In this document: in pieces, positions 6,755-15,978 of the stretch | How the letters are laid out: every line of letters begins with the position of its first letter | How positions within the stretch are numbered: position 1 is the first letter of the stretch | NCBI RefSeq assembly: GCF_019139535.1 | Contig: NZ_CP077073.1 | Location: forward strand, 4,492,501 to 4,556,500 | Direction of reading: 5' to 3' | From: Pseudomonas muyukensis | Lineage (GTDB): Bacteria > Pseudomonadota > Gammaproteobacteria > Pseudomonadales > Pseudomonadaceae | Length of the DNA: 64,000 nt | Made by a program: the position numbers and the translations under genes | Notes under the pieces: generated by a model | The model's input: the letters and a program-made list of their open reading frames with translations, nothing else | What the model was told of the DNA's origin: nothing | Database searches by the model: none

Positions 6755-9412
6755 TCAAGCGAGACTTTTGCTCACCACCTCATACACATCGCTGGACAGC
6801 GCTCCCGACGCAAGGATCCGCTCCAGTTCGCCCTTCATCAGCGCCTGACGCTGCTCGTCGTACTTGCGCCAGCGGGTCAGCGGTGCCAGCAGACGCGAGG
6901 CGATCTGCGGGTTCAGCGCGTTGAGCTCGATCACCAGGTCTGCCAGGAAGCGATAGCCCGAGCCATCGACCGCATGGAAGTTGACCAGGTTCTGCCCGGC
7001 GAAGCCTCCGATCAGCGCGCGCACCTTGTTCGGGTTCTTCAGGGTGAAGGCCGGGTGCTGCATCAGCGTCTTGACCCGCGCCAATCCACCTGGTTGGCTG
7101 CTCGCCGCCTGTACGCTGAACCACTGGTCCATGACCAGCGGGTTGTCCTTGAAGTGCTCGGCGAAGCTTTCCAGGGCCTTGGCCCGCTCGGCCTCGAACG
7201 GTGAGTTGACCAGCACCGCCAGGGCGGTGAGGCGCTCGGTCATGTTGTCGCACTGGTCGAACTGCTCCAGGGTCGCCTCGAGCACCTGCGCCTTGCCGCC
7301 CAGCATCAGGTATGACAGCGCGATGTTCTGCAGGCTGCGACGGGCGAAGTGCTCGGCCGAGGCCAGGTACGGTGTCTTGCGCGAGACCTCGCGGTTGGCC
7401 TGGTAGCGCGCCCACAGGGCGTCGAACAGCTGCTCGGCGATCTGCTGGCGGGCGAACTCGCGGGCAGCGTGGATCGCATCGACATCGGCCACCTGGCTGA
7501 TCTCGGTGAGATAAGCCTCACCCGGCAGCGAGAGCATCTCGGCGACCATGGCCGGGTCCAGCGCTTCGTTGCCCAGCACGGTGCCCAGGGCGGTGATAAG
7601 ACGCTGGTCGAGCTGCAGCGCTTGGCCACGCTGATGCTGGCCAATCAGCTCCTGCAGCACCTGCACCGACAACTGCTGCCCCGCTTCCCAGCGGTTGAAG
7701 CCGTCGCTGTCGTGCTGCATCAGGAACATCAACTGGTCGCGGTCGTACGGGAAACCCAGCTTGACCGGCGCGCTGAAGCCACGCAGCAGCGATGGCAACG
7801 GCTTGGCGGTGATGCCTGCGAAGGTGAAGGTCTGCTCGGCCTCGGTCACCGACAGCACGCGGCTGGTGCCGGCAGCCTGCGCTTCGCCGACCAGGCGCAG
7901 CGGCAGGTCGTTGCCTGCGGCGTCCAGCAGGCCCAGCGCCACAGGAATCACGAACGGCAGCTTCTCGACCTTGTCCGGCGTCGGCGGGCAGCTCTGGCGG
8001 AAGGTCAGGCTGTAGGTCTGCGCGGCGGCGTCAAACTGCTCGCTGACCTCCAGGCGCGGCGTGCCGGCCTGGCTGTACCAGCGCTTGAACTGGGTCAGGT
8101 CGACGCCGTTGGCGTCTTCCATGGCCTTGATGAAGTCGTCGGTGGTCACCGCCTGGCCATCGTGGCGCTCGAAGTACAGGTCGCTGCCCTTGCGGAAGCC
8201 CTCGGCGCCCAGCAGGGTGTGGACCATGCCCACCACTTCGGCGCCCTTCTCGTACACCGTCAGGGTGTAGAAGTTGGAGATCTCGATGAAGCTTTCCGGG
8301 CGCACCGGGTGGGCCATGGGGCCGGCATCCTCGGCGAACTGGTGGGTGCGCAGGTAGGCGACATCCTCGATGCGCTTGACCGTGCGCGAGTTCATGTCGG
8401 CGCTGAACTCGGCGTCGCGGTATACCGTGAAGCCTTCCTTGAGCGACAGCTGGAACCAGTCGCGGCAGGTCACGCGGTTGCCCGACCAGTTGTGGAAATA
8501 CTCGTGGGCGACCACGCCCTCGACGCGCTGGTGCGCGGCGTCGGTGGCGGTTTCGGCGCGGGCCAGCACGCAGCTGGAGTTGAAGATGTTCAGGCCCTTG
8601 TTTTCCATGGCGCCCATGTTGAAGTCGTTGACCGCGACGATCATGAAGATGTCCAGGTCGTATTCACGGCCATAGACTTCCTCGTCCCAGCGCATGGACT
8701 TCTTCAGGCTGACCATGGCGTGGTCGCACTTGTCGAGGTTTTCCGGCTCGACATAGATGCGCAGCGCCACGTCGCGACCCGACTGGCGGGTAAAGGTATC
8801 CTCGACGCACCACAGGTCGCCGGCCACCAGAGCGAACAGGTAGGCCGGCTTCTTGAACGGGTCTTCCCAGGTCGCCCAGTGCCGGCCATCCTCGGACGGG
8901 CCGCTGCCAACCGGGTTGCCGTTGGACAGCAGCACCGGGTAACGATGCTGTTCGGCGATCACCGTGGTGGTGAAGGTGCTCATCACATCCGGGCGGTCGA
9001 GGTAATAGGTGATCTTGCGGAAACCCTCGGCCTCGCACTGGGTGCAGAACATCTTGCCGGACTTGTACAGGCCTTCCAGCGCGGTGTTGCTCTCCGGGTG
9101 GATCTTCACACTGGTGTCCAGGGTGAAGCGCTCGCGCTTCGGCTGCACGGTGAGGCTGTCGTCGTCGAGCTGGTAGTCGTTGGCGCCCAGTGCCTGGTCG
9201 TCCAGTTGCACGCTCAGCAGCTCCAGCTGCTGGCCGTCGAGCACCAGCGGCGGCAGGCCGGCGCCACGCTCGGGGTTGCGGCGCATGAGCAACTGCGCAT
9301 GGACCAGGCTGTGGTCCTCGAACAGCTCGAAAGTCAGGTGGGTCTCTTCGATCAGGTAGTCGGGCGCCTGATAGTCCTTGAGGTGGATCACTTGCGGTTG
9401 TTCGGTGCGCAT
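6755..9412 (-). CDS. pepN: Aminopeptidase N (M1 family)
   Basis: An 885-residue cytoplasmic zinc aminopeptidase of the PepN type. Visible hallmarks are the substrate-binding exopeptidase motif GAMEN (GAMENKGLNIF) and the zinc site HEYFHNWSGNRVT, followed 18 residues later by the third ligand Glu in LKEGFTVYRD. The length is standard for gammaproteobacterial PepN. It removes N-terminal residues from peptides late in protein turnover. AAGGA lies 8 bases before the ATG. A REP pair forms its 3' end. Confidence 0.97.
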   Translation of the reverse strand: MRTEQPQVIHLKDYQAPDYLIEETHLTFELFEDHSLVHAQLLMRRNPERGAGLPPLVLDGQQLELLSVQLDDQALGANDYQLDDDSLTVQPKRERFTLDTSVKIHPESNTALEGLYKSGKMFCTQCEAEGFRKITYYLDRPDVMSTFTTTVIAEQHRYPVLLSNGNPVGSGPSEDGRHWATWEDPFKKPAYLFALVAGDLWCVEDTFTRQSGRDVALRIYVEPENLDKCDHAMVSLKKSMRWDEEVYGREYDLDIFMIVAVNDFNMGAMENKGLNIFNSSCVLARAETATDAAHQRVEGVVAHEYFHNWSGNRVTCRDWFQLSLKEGFTVYRDAEFSADMNSRTVKRIEDVAYLRTHQFAEDAGPMAHPVRPESFIEISNFYTLTVYEKGAEVVGMVHTLLGAEGFRKGSDLYFERHDGQAVTTDDFIKAMEDANGVDLTQFKRWYSQAGTPRLEVSEQFDAAAQTYSLTFRQSCPPTPDKVEKLPFVIPVALGLLDAAGNDLPLRLVGEAQAAGTSRVLSVTEAEQTFTFAGITAKPLPSLLRGFSAPVKLGFPYDRDQLMFLMQHDSDGFNRWEAGQQLSVQVLQELIGQHQRGQALQLDQRLITALGTVLGNEALDPAMVAEMLSLPGEAYLTEISQVADVDAIHAAREFARQQIAEQLFDALWARYQANREVSRKTPYLASAEHFARRSLQNIALSYLMLGGKAQVLEATLEQFDQCDNMTERLTALAVLVNSPFEAERAKALESFAEHFKDNPLVMDQWFSVQAASSQPGGLARVKTLMQHPAFTLKNPNKVRALIGGFAGQNLVNFHAVDGSGYRFLADLVIELNALNPQIASRLLAPLTRWRKYDEQRQALMKGELERILASGALSSDVYEVVSKSLA

Positions 9413-9425
9413 GGTGACGGTCCTT

Positions 9426-10256
9426 TTACTGAAGCACGGCCAGTTGGTAGGCCGTGTACTTGCGAATGTTGATCACGCCGGTGTCGAAGATCAGGTACTG
9501 GCCCTTGATCCCCAGCAGCGTGCCTTCCACGACCGGGTCCTTGTCGAGGTTGAAACTGACGATTTTTTTCGGGTAGGCCTCGACCGGGTAGCGCATCTGC
9601 ACCACCTCGGCGTCGGGCAACGGCTGGATGGCCTGCAGGCCGAAGCGCTCGTGCAAACTGCGGATGCCGTCGGCGCAAGCGTCGAAGATCTGTTCGCGAA
9701 TGGCCGGCAGGTCGAGCACCTCGGCATCGCCCTTGAGCAGCGCGCGCCAGTTGGTGCGATCCGGCACCTGGCTGCGCAGCACGTCCTCGACCAGCCCGGA
9801 TTGCTGGCGGGTGGCCACGCGCATGATCGGCAGCGCCTGGCTGGCGCCCTGGTCGAGCCAGCGGGTGGGCAACTGGGTGGCGCGGGTGATGCCGACCTTG
9901 ATGCCCGACGAGTTGGCCAGGTAGACCACATGGTCGGTCATGCAGAACTGCTCGCCCCACGAGGGTTCGCGGCAGGTGCCGGCGTCGTAATGGCATTTTT
10001 CCGGAGCCATGATGCACACGTCGCACTGGGCCAGCTTGGTCATGCATGGGTAGCAGTAACCCTGGCTGAAGCTGGTCTTGGTGCGCTTGCCGCAATGGCT
10101 GCAATGGATCGCGCCCAGGTACTCCAGGCGGATCGACTGGCCGATCAACGGATTGACCGGTACCTCGGTGTCATCCAGGCGGAAACTGTATTGAACGACC
10201 GGTGCGTCCAGGCGCACCGCCATCTTGCTCAAAGAGCCACGAGCGAGTTCGATCAA
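9426..10256 (-). CDS. DUF2797 protein with zinc-finger-like cysteines
   Basis: About 276 residues. The N-terminal third has clustered cysteine pairs (IHCSHCGKRT, GYCYPCMTKLAQCDVCIMAPEKC, AGTCREP) that look like a zinc-binding module. Then comes a conserved VYLANSSGIKVGITR stretch, a GIY-YIG-like fold signature, as expected for DUF2797. Function unknown; nucleic-acid binding is a guess. TTG at 10256 is proposed as start because it overlaps the upstream DUF1315 stop (TTGA) and keeps the conserved N-terminal residues. The first ATG (10223) would remove 11 residues. Confidence 0.75.
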   Translation of the reverse strand: MIELARGSLSKMAVRLDAPVVQYSFRLDDTEVPVNPLIGQSIRLEYLGAIHCSHCGKRTKTSFSQGYCYPCMTKLAQCDVCIMAPEKCHYDAGTCREPSWGEQFCMTDHVVYLANSSGIKVGITRATQLPTRWLDQGASQALPIMRVATRQQSGLVEDVLRSQVPDRTNWRALLKGDAEVLDLPAIREQIFDACADGIRSLHERFGLQAIQPLPDAEVVQMRYPVEAYPKKIVSFNLDKDPVVEGTLLGIKGQYLIFDTGVINIRKYTAYQLAVLQ

Positions 10257-10513
10257 TGTACCGAGTCCGACTTGAACAAAATGTTGGCGATTGGCGCGGA
10301 CTTCGAGGCGCACTCCTGCGGGCCCATGTAGCCGGTGCGCTGCTCTTCGGGGAGGTTTTTCATTTCCCAGGCGATCACCGCCTGCAACGACAGCTCTTTC
10401 TGTTCGGCGGTCAGCTTGCGGCCGTCGGACCATTTGCCGATCTCCACGGCCGTCTTCAGGCTCTGGTAGATCTCGGGGGTGATGTTTTCGATCATTTGCG
10501 CGAAAGTGGACAT
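10253..10513 (-). CDS. DUF1315 (YeaC-like) small protein
   Basis: An 86-residue cytoplasmic protein starting MSTFAQMIENITPEIYQSLK and carrying the family's central W-x-x-G-x-x-L and PEEQR-x-GYM regions. E. coli YeaC belongs to this family; its role is not known. Its stop overlaps the proposed TTG start of the DUF2797 gene, and 13 bases separate it from the rhomboid gene, so it is part of a tight operon. Confidence 0.8.
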   Translation of the reverse strand: MSTFAQMIENITPEIYQSLKTAVEIGKWSDGRKLTAEQKELSLQAVIAWEMKNLPEEQRTGYMGPQECASKSAPIANILFKSDSVH

Positions 10514-10526
10514 GCGGTCTCCTCAG

Positions 10527-11399
10527 TCAGGCGGACAGTCTACGCCTGGCGAGGGCTCCACCCAAGAGCCCGGTCAGGCATCCGATGAGCAACCCGCCGA
10601 CATGGGCGGCGTTGGCGATCTGGCCGAAGCCAAGCAAGGTGATGAGGCCGGACAGGCACACCAGCAGCCAGATCAATAGGCTGCCCACCGTGCCCGGTGG
10701 CAGACGATAGACCTTGTCGGGCGCCAGCCGCTGATACAACCAGACATGCCCCAGCAACCCGTACAGCACGCCGGACAAGCCCCCGAACAGGCTCGGTCCG
10801 CTGGTGAAATGCTGAGCCAGGTTCGACACCAGAGCAAACAGCAAGGTCAGCGCCAGCAGTGGCCAAGGCCCCTGACGCCGCTCCACACGCCGCCCCAGCT
10901 CCCAGTACCACAAGGCATTCATCAGCAGATGCAGCCAGCCGAAATGCACAAGCATCGGCGACACCAGCCGCCACCACTGGCCTTCGGCCATTTCCTGGGC
11001 CAGCGAAGTGAAATACAGATAGTCACCCTGCACCTCGAACTGCAGGAAGGTGAACCAGCCAAGGGTCGCCAGGTTGGCGCCCAAAGCGGTGATGGCCGCG
11101 ACCAGCAGGCTGGCAATCAGCACGAACAGGGTCATTTTTGCCGCGCGCAGCTGTTCGGCCAAGGGCGGACGTCGCTCGACCACCATGACCGATCCACGCC
11201 TGCGGCGGACCTCGGCCTCGCCTTCGGGGAAGCGCTGGTACAGCCCGCGAACGCGCTCGGCCAGCGCCTCATCCACCCACAGCACGTGCTGCCCCTCCTC
11301 CTCGCTGACCTGGTGCCTGATGTCCAGGCGCGCCAACAGGTCGAGGAAACCCTGCAGGTCGACCTCCCGCCCCAGGCGCAGCGCCGCAACCGGGGTCAC
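10527..11399 (-). CDS. Rhomboid intramembrane serine protease (GlpG-like)
   Basis: About 290 residues. An N-terminal cytoplasmic domain of GlpG type (VTPVAALRLGREVDLQGFLDLLARLDI) is followed by six membrane helices. Catalytic features are present: the serine in FGGLSGVLYGLLGH, the histidine in IANAAHVGGLLIG, and the HFGWLHLLMN motif of helix 2. It should cleave membrane-anchored proteins within the inner membrane. GTG 11399 is chosen because it overlaps the upstream phosphoesterase stop (GTGA); the much longer open frame upstream is a shadow of that gene. Confidence 0.88.
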   Translation of the reverse strand: MTPVAALRLGREVDLQGFLDLLARLDIRHQVSEEEGQHVLWVDEALAERVRGLYQRFPEGEAEVRRRRGSVMVVERRPPLAEQLRAAKMTLFVLIASLLVAAITALGANLATLGWFTFLQFEVQGDYLYFTSLAQEMAEGQWWRLVSPMLVHFGWLHLLMNALWYWELGRRVERRQGPWPLLALTLLFALVSNLAQHFTSGPSLFGGLSGVLYGLLGHVWLYQRLAPDKVYRLPPGTVGSLLIWLLVCLSGLITLLGFGQIANAAHVGGLLIGCLTGLLGGALARRRLSA

Positions 11400-12367
11400 T
11401 GGCTGGCCTGCGGGCGTTCGACATCGACCCAGACGAACTTGTGCGGGTCGATGCGGGTTTCGTCGTCCAGCCGATAAGCCGCCAGCTTGCCGTAGAGCAC
11501 TGCGCTGTAGTCCAGGCAGGCCAGGTTGGCGCGGATCGGCGCGGGCCGGCCGCTGCGCCAGTAATGACCGACGAACAGCAGCGGTTCGTCCTCGGCGTAG
11601 CGCAACAGGGCGTTCTTCTGGCTGTGGCTCAACGGCGTGCGGGCCACCTCGTCGGGTAGCGCGTCGGGCTGGAAGACGATATCGCCGTAGGTCTGCGGGT
11701 CTTCTTCCCAGAACTTGGTGCGGAAGAAGGCGCGGGTCAGGCCATCGCCGCCGGTCAGGGTCAGGCCATCCGGCAGGCGCATGTCGGTGCCGCGCAGCAG
11801 GCGGTTGCACACGGTCGAGGCGAAACTGCCGGACACCGCCGAGGCCTGCACGAAGTGCTCGTCGATACAACCGCTGGGGTATTGCTGACGCAGCGGCGCG
11901 ATCAGCTGCGGGTCCCAGCAGGCATGCACCAGGCGGAAACGCCCGGCGTCGACGAACAGCGGCAAGGTGTAGAACCACTGGAGGAAGTCGTGCCAGTCGC
12001 CGGGGTGCTGGGCGAACTGGGTGAGGGTCTCGTCGATCAGCCGCGCGTGCCGGGGGGTGTGCTCGCGCACAAAGGCCTTGCCGCTCCCCGGCAGCGCCGG
12101 GGTGACCCAGGCCAGGGCGTTGTATTCGTGGTTGCCCATGATGCAGAAGGCCTGGCCGGCCTCGACCATGTCATGGACGATGTGCAGCGCCTCGCGAATG
12201 CGCTGGCCGCGGTCGACGATATCGCCGAGGAACAGCGCCTGGCGCCGTGGGTGGCGCCAGACCCCGCCGACCCGCTTGTAGCCGAGGGTGTCGAGCAGGC
12301 GCTCGAGGGTCAGTGCGCAACCGTGCACGTCGCCGATGATATCGAAACTGCGCGCCGGATCGAACAT
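11396..12367 (-). CDS. Metallophosphoesterase (calcineurin-like, PP2A/ApaH type)
   Basis: A 323-residue protein with the metal-binding set of the calcineurin-like phosphoesterase family: DIIGDVHG, LGDIVDRGQ, IMGNHEYN, then a histidine in LVHACWD and one in FVGHYW. This set supports an active enzyme; the substrate (phosphoprotein, Ap4A-like nucleotide or other) cannot be told. ATG 12367 shares its A with the nadK stop (TGATG), so translation is coupled to NAD kinase. Cytoplasmic. Confidence 0.85.
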   Translation of the reverse strand: MFDPARSFDIIGDVHGCALTLERLLDTLGYKRVGGVWRHPRRQALFLGDIVDRGQRIREALHIVHDMVEAGQAFCIMGNHEYNALAWVTPALPGSGKAFVREHTPRHARLIDETLTQFAQHPGDWHDFLQWFYTLPLFVDAGRFRLVHACWDPQLIAPLRQQYPSGCIDEHFVQASAVSGSFASTVCNRLLRGTDMRLPDGLTLTGGDGLTRAFFRTKFWEEDPQTYGDIVFQPDALPDEVARTPLSHSQKNALLRYAEDEPLLFVGHYWRSGRPAPIRANLACLDYSAVLYGKLAAYRLDDETRIDPHKFVWVDVERPQASQ

Positions 12368-13257
12368 CAGTCGTCCCTGCCTCCCAGGCGGCTGCCCCAG
12401 CCGAGCTTGGTGCGGCAGACCTCGTAGTAGTTGTGGTCCAGCGGATGGATCAAGCGCAGCTTCTGCGGCTTCTTGCTCACCGTGATGGTGTCGCCAGGGG
12501 CACAGGTGAAGTGGTTCTGACCGTCGCAGGACACCTGCGGGTAGATCTGCAGGTCCTTGGACACGACGATCTTCAGCTCGCTGTTGCCGTCCACCACGAT
12601 CGGCCGGCCCGACAGGGTATGCGGGTACATCGGCACGATGACGATGGCGTCGAGCTTGGGGTGCATGATCGGGCCGCCGGCGGACAGCGCATAGGCCGTG
12701 GAGCCGGTGGGCGTGGCGACGATCAGGCCGTCGGCCTTCTGGCTGCAGACGAACTGGCCGTCGATGTAGATTTCGAACTCGATCATCCGCGTCGACTTGC
12801 CCGGGTGCAGCACCACGTCGTTGAGCGCGTCGCCCTGGCCGATAGCCTCGTGATGGCGGCGGACCTCGGCCTGCAGCAGGAAGCGGTTTTCCACCAGGTA
12901 ATGGCCGTCGAGTACCTCGGCGACCTTCTCCTCGAGCTCGTCGGGGCGGATATCGGTGAGAAAGCCCAGGTTGCCACGGTTGATGCCCAGCACCGGTACA
13001 TTGTGCCGGGCCAAGGCGCGGGCGGCACCGAGCAGGCTGCCGTCGCCACCGACGACGATGACCAGGTCGCAGACTTCGCCCAGCAGCTTGCGCGTGGAGG
13101 TCTGCAGGCCGTGGCCGGGCAGCACTTCGGCGATGGCATCCTCGAGGATCACGTGCAGGTGGCGCTCGAGGAGGAATTTTTTCAGTCGGCGAATGGTGTC
13201 GAGCACCTGGGAGCTGCCAAGGCGTCCGATGATACCGATATTGCGAAATTGCTCCAT
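12367..13257 (-). CDS. nadK: NAD kinase
   Basis: 296 residues. Makes NADP from NAD with ATP or polyphosphate in the cytosol. Seen directly: the GGDG diacylglycerol-kinase-fold motif (residues 70-73), the LNDVVLHPG region, and the conserved GLIVATPTGSTAYALSAGGP loop. Length matches the bacterial family. AGGAG lies 5 bases before the ATG, which supports this start over an in-frame upstream ATG. It heads a coupled run with the phosphoesterase, rhomboid, DUF1315 and DUF2797 genes. Confidence 0.96.
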   Translation of the reverse strand: MEQFRNIGIIGRLGSSQVLDTIRRLKKFLLERHLHVILEDAIAEVLPGHGLQTSTRKLLGEVCDLVIVVGGDGSLLGAARALARHNVPVLGINRGNLGFLTDIRPDELEEKVAEVLDGHYLVENRFLLQAEVRRHHEAIGQGDALNDVVLHPGKSTRMIEFEIYIDGQFVCSQKADGLIVATPTGSTAYALSAGGPIMHPKLDAIVIVPMYPHTLSGRPIVVDGNSELKIVVSKDLQIYPQVSCDGQNHFTCAPGDTITVSKKPQKLRLIHPLDHNYYEVCRTKLGWGSRLGGRDD

Positions 13258-13345
13258 GGTGCTCCTGCAAAGCTCTGCGGCGGGTGACAATGGCGCGATT
13301 ATGGGCGAAAGGACTGGCCAGCGGCAAACCGGCTATGCTCGCAGG

Positions 13346-14290
13346 ATGATGCCCTTCGCCGACCTCCAGCCCCTGCCCCGCCAACTGCGCCATCCAGCCG
13401 TGCGCGACCTGGCCTGGACGCTGCTCGCCCCGCCGCTGCTGGCGCAGTGTGCCTGCCCGCAACGCCACCCGCTCAGTGCCAGTGACTGGGCCGGCGACCC
13501 AGGGCGCCTGGCCGCCTGGCTCGCCGGCCTGGACCGAGACCCCAGCCCGCTGCTGGCCTGGCTGGCGCGCCTGACCAGCCGCCGCCTGGGCTTGTACTAC
13601 GAAGCGCTGTGGCAGTTTGCCCTACGCCAGGCCCCAGGGGTCGAATTGCTCGCGGCCAACCTGGCGATCCGCGATGGCGGGCGCACCCTGGGCGAGTTGG
13701 ACATCCTGTTGCGCGACCGCGAAGGCGATCATCACCTGGAGCTGGCGATCAAGCTCTACCTGGGGCCGCCGCAGGGCGACGGGCATGACCCGGCGCACTG
13801 GATCGGCCCCGGCTGTCATGACCGCCTCGGCAGCAAGCTGGGGCACCTGGCCGGGCATCAGCTGCCGATGTCCGCCCAGCCCCACAGCCGGGCGGCATTG
13901 GCCGAACGGGGAGTGACCGCAGCCGCGGCGCACCTGTGGCTAGGCGGTTACCTGTTCTATCCCTGGCCAGGACATGCCGAAGCGCCGACCGGCGCCCATC
14001 CGGCGCACCTGCGCGGGCGCTGGCTGCATCGGCGGGAATGGCCGGGGTACGCGGCGCAGTGGCCTGCCGCTCACTGGCAACCCTTGCCCCGCCATGCCTG
14101 GTTGGCACCGGCCCGGGTGCAGCCCCAGGCCTGCTGGAGCAGCAGGCAATTTCACGACTGGTTGGCGGCACTGGATGAACTGGCGCCGGCGCAACTGCTG
14201 GTGCGTCTGGAGGAGGACACGGACGGCGCCTGGCAGGAGGCCGAGCGGTTGTTCCTGGTGGCGAACCTTTGGCCCCTGTTGCGGCCTTGA
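13346..14290 (+). CDS. DUF1853 family protein
   Basis: About 314 residues, cytoplasmic, divergent from nadK. It has the family's LGLYYEALWQFAL, LGELDILLRD and LELAIKLYLG motifs and a C-terminal W-rich half. The Glu/Asp and Lys in ELD...ELAIK recall a PD-(D/E)XK nuclease core, but that link is inference. Two adjacent ATGs (13346, 13349) are possible starts. Function unknown. Confidence 0.78.
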   Translation: MMPFADLQPLPRQLRHPAVRDLAWTLLAPPLLAQCACPQRHPLSASDWAGDPGRLAAWLAGLDRDPSPLLAWLARLTSRRLGLYYEALWQFALRQAPGVELLAANLAIRDGGRTLGELDILLRDREGDHHLELAIKLYLGPPQGDGHDPAHWIGPGCHDRLGSKLGHLAGHQLPMSAQPHSRAALAERGVTAAAAHLWLGGYLFYPWPGHAEAPTGAHPAHLRGRWLHRREWPGYAAQWPAAHWQPLPRHAWLAPARVQPQACWSSRQFHDWLAALDELAPAQLLVRLEEDTDGAWQEAERLFLVANLWPLLRP

Positions 14291-14417
14291 CCTGCCAGCC
14301 CTTGCTGGCGAAACCGCTGAAACAGACCCAGCGCAACGAAATTTTTACCGCGACCGTTTACAGTGGGTACCAGGCGCCAGCAAGAGCGTCTTCCCGACCT
14401 GATGACGAGGACCCACC

Positions 14418-14963
14418 ATGGTTTCATCCACCCCCGCGGCCCATTACGCGCGGCTGTCGATTGCCCTGCACTGGCTGATGCTGGTGCTGCTGGCTGCCGT
14501 CTACGCCTGCATCGAGCTGCGCGGCCTGTTCCCCAAGGGCAGCGCCGAACGCGACCTGATGAAAGACCTGCACTTCATGCTTGGCCTGAGCGTGTTCGTG
14601 CTGGTCTGGCTGCGCCTGGCCCTGCGCCTGTCGCGCCCGACCCCGCCGATCGTACCCAGGCCGCCGGCCTGGCAGACCGGCCTGTCGCACCTGGTGCACC
14701 TGCTGCTGTACCTGATGATGATCGGCCTGCCCCTGGCCGGCTGGGCGCTGCTCAGCGCCGCCGACAAGCCGATCCCGTTCTTCGGCCTGGAGCTCCCGGC
14801 CATTGCCGCGCCGGACCAGGACCTGGCCAAGTTCATCAAGGGCTGGCATGAACGCATTGGCAGCTGGGGCTACTGGCTGATCGGCCTGCACGCCGTGGCC
14901 GGGCTCTATCACCACTACGTGCGCCGCGACAACACGCTGCTGCGCATGCTGCCCTACAAGTAG
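14418..14963 (+). CDS. Cytochrome b561 (CybB-type) membrane protein
   Basis: 181 residues with four membrane helices and conserved histidines at expected haem-ligand places: IALHWLML (helix 1), KDLHFMLGL (helix 2), LVHLLLYLMM, and GLHAVAGLYHHYV (helix 4). Such diheme proteins pass electrons between ubiquinol or superoxide and other carriers in the inner membrane. The ATG lies after GAGGA-rich sequence. Its last 10 bases overlap the 3' end of the convergent PLP-enzyme gene. Confidence 0.88.
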   Translation: MVSSTPAAHYARLSIALHWLMLVLLAAVYACIELRGLFPKGSAERDLMKDLHFMLGLSVFVLVWLRLALRLSRPTPPIVPRPPAWQTGLSHLVHLLLYLMMIGLPLAGWALLSAADKPIPFFGLELPAIAAPDQDLAKFIKGWHERIGSWGYWLIGLHAVAGLYHHYVRRDNTLLRMLPYK

Positions 14964-15847
14964 CCACGTCTCCCCTGCAGGCCTCCGGTATGCAGGACCA
15001 CCAGGCGGGTGCCGGGCGCGAACCGCCCGGCCTCGACCTCATCGCGCAGGGCCAGCAGTGCCTTGCCGGTGTACAGGGCCTCCAGCGGTATTGCCGTTTG
15101 CCGTTCGGTGTCGTCGATGAAGCTCAGCAATGCTGGGTCGATTCTGGCGAAGCCGCCGCGGCTGGCGTCGTGCAACCGATAGCCCGCCTCCCCGGCCAGC
15201 GCGGCGATCTGCGCTGGCACGCCATGGTCAGCCGGCACCGCCAGCGCGCCATGCACCGGGTGTTCACCCGCCTCTGCCAGCACCAAGCCGGCCAGGGTGG
15301 TGCCGGTACCGACGGCCAGCCACCAGGCGTCGTAGTCTGCCCAGCCGAGCGTGGCCAGTTGCGCCCGGCACTGCTCGACGATCAGCGCGCAGCCTTGCGC
15401 GCCGCCCAAGCCGCCGCCGCCTTCGGCAATGCACTGCCATCCGGGGTAGCGGGCCTGCCAGGGCGCCCAGAACTCGGGCGCGTGACGCGCTCGGTAGCCG
15501 CCGTAGCCGAGCCAGTGGAGCTGCATGCCCAGTGCCTGCAGGTCACGCACGGTTGGCGTGTCCTGGGGCTGGCCGCGCAGCAGCCCGGCGCTGGCGAAGC
15601 CGAAGCGCTTGCCGGCGGCGGCGAGGGCGTGAAGGTGGTTGGAGTGGTTGCCCCCGAGACTGATCAGGCCCGGAGCGCCGGCCTCGCGCGCGGCAAGCAG
15701 ATGGTGACGCAGCTTGAACCATTTGTTGCCGCTGATCAGCGGGTCGATCAGGTCCAGACGCAGGATGGCCCCTTCTATGCCCGCGCGGCGCAGCCAAGGC
15801 AAGTCGAGGCGTTGCAAGGGGGCTTGGGGCAGGGAGAACTCAGACAT
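14954..15847 (-). CDS. PLP-dependent D-cysteine desulfhydrase / ACC-deaminase family enzyme
   Basis: 297 residues, fold type II PLP enzyme. The Schiff-base lysine is expected in SGNKWFKLRHH, followed by the LISLGGNHSNHLHALA substrate loop and a phosphate-binding VGTGTTLAGLV stretch. The closest known activities are D-cysteine desulfhydrase and 1-aminocyclopropane-1-carboxylate deaminase, which sequence alone does not separate; D-cysteine desulfhydrase is commoner in this genus. A (TTGCCC)n tract starts 57 bases upstream of the ATG and could affect expression. Confidence 0.82.
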   Translation of the reverse strand: MSEFSLPQAPLQRLDLPWLRRAGIEGAILRLDLIDPLISGNKWFKLRHHLLAAREAGAPGLISLGGNHSNHLHALAAAGKRFGFASAGLLRGQPQDTPTVRDLQALGMQLHWLGYGGYRARHAPEFWAPWQARYPGWQCIAEGGGGLGGAQGCALIVEQCRAQLATLGWADYDAWWLAVGTGTTLAGLVLAEAGEHPVHGALAVPADHGVPAQIAALAGEAGYRLHDASRGGFARIDPALLSFIDDTERQTAIPLEALYTGKALLALRDEVEAGRFAPGTRLVVLHTGGLQGRRGYL

Positions 15848-15903
15848 GACAGGAGTTTATCTGATCGCGCTGCTGGGCATGCAGCGCTCTTGTGCTTGTG
15901 AAG

Positions 15904-15944
15904 TTGCCCTTGCCCTTGCCCTTGCCCTTGCCCTTGCCCTTGCC
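15904..15944. repeat. Hexanucleotide tract (TTGCCC)6 plus TTGCC
   Basis: A perfect hexamer run of six full units and five further bases, 57 bases before the start codon of the minus-strand PLP-enzyme gene. Such tracts slip during replication. Copy-number change here would alter the promoter or 5' leader spacing of that gene in steps of 6 bases. Confidence 0.95.
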
Positions 15945-15978
15945 GATCAAGAGGCTGACGCCAAACCCTGCGAGCGAC

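Noticed and set aside
7349..9472. 707-codon + strand open frame opposite pepN
   Set aside because: Shadow frame; PepN on the minus strand has complete GAMEN and HEXXH motifs.
11396..13468. 690-codon minus-strand frame covering phosphoesterase and nadK
   Set aside because: Only the 3' part (phosphoesterase, from ATG 12367) is real; the N-terminal half is a shifted-frame shadow of nadK.
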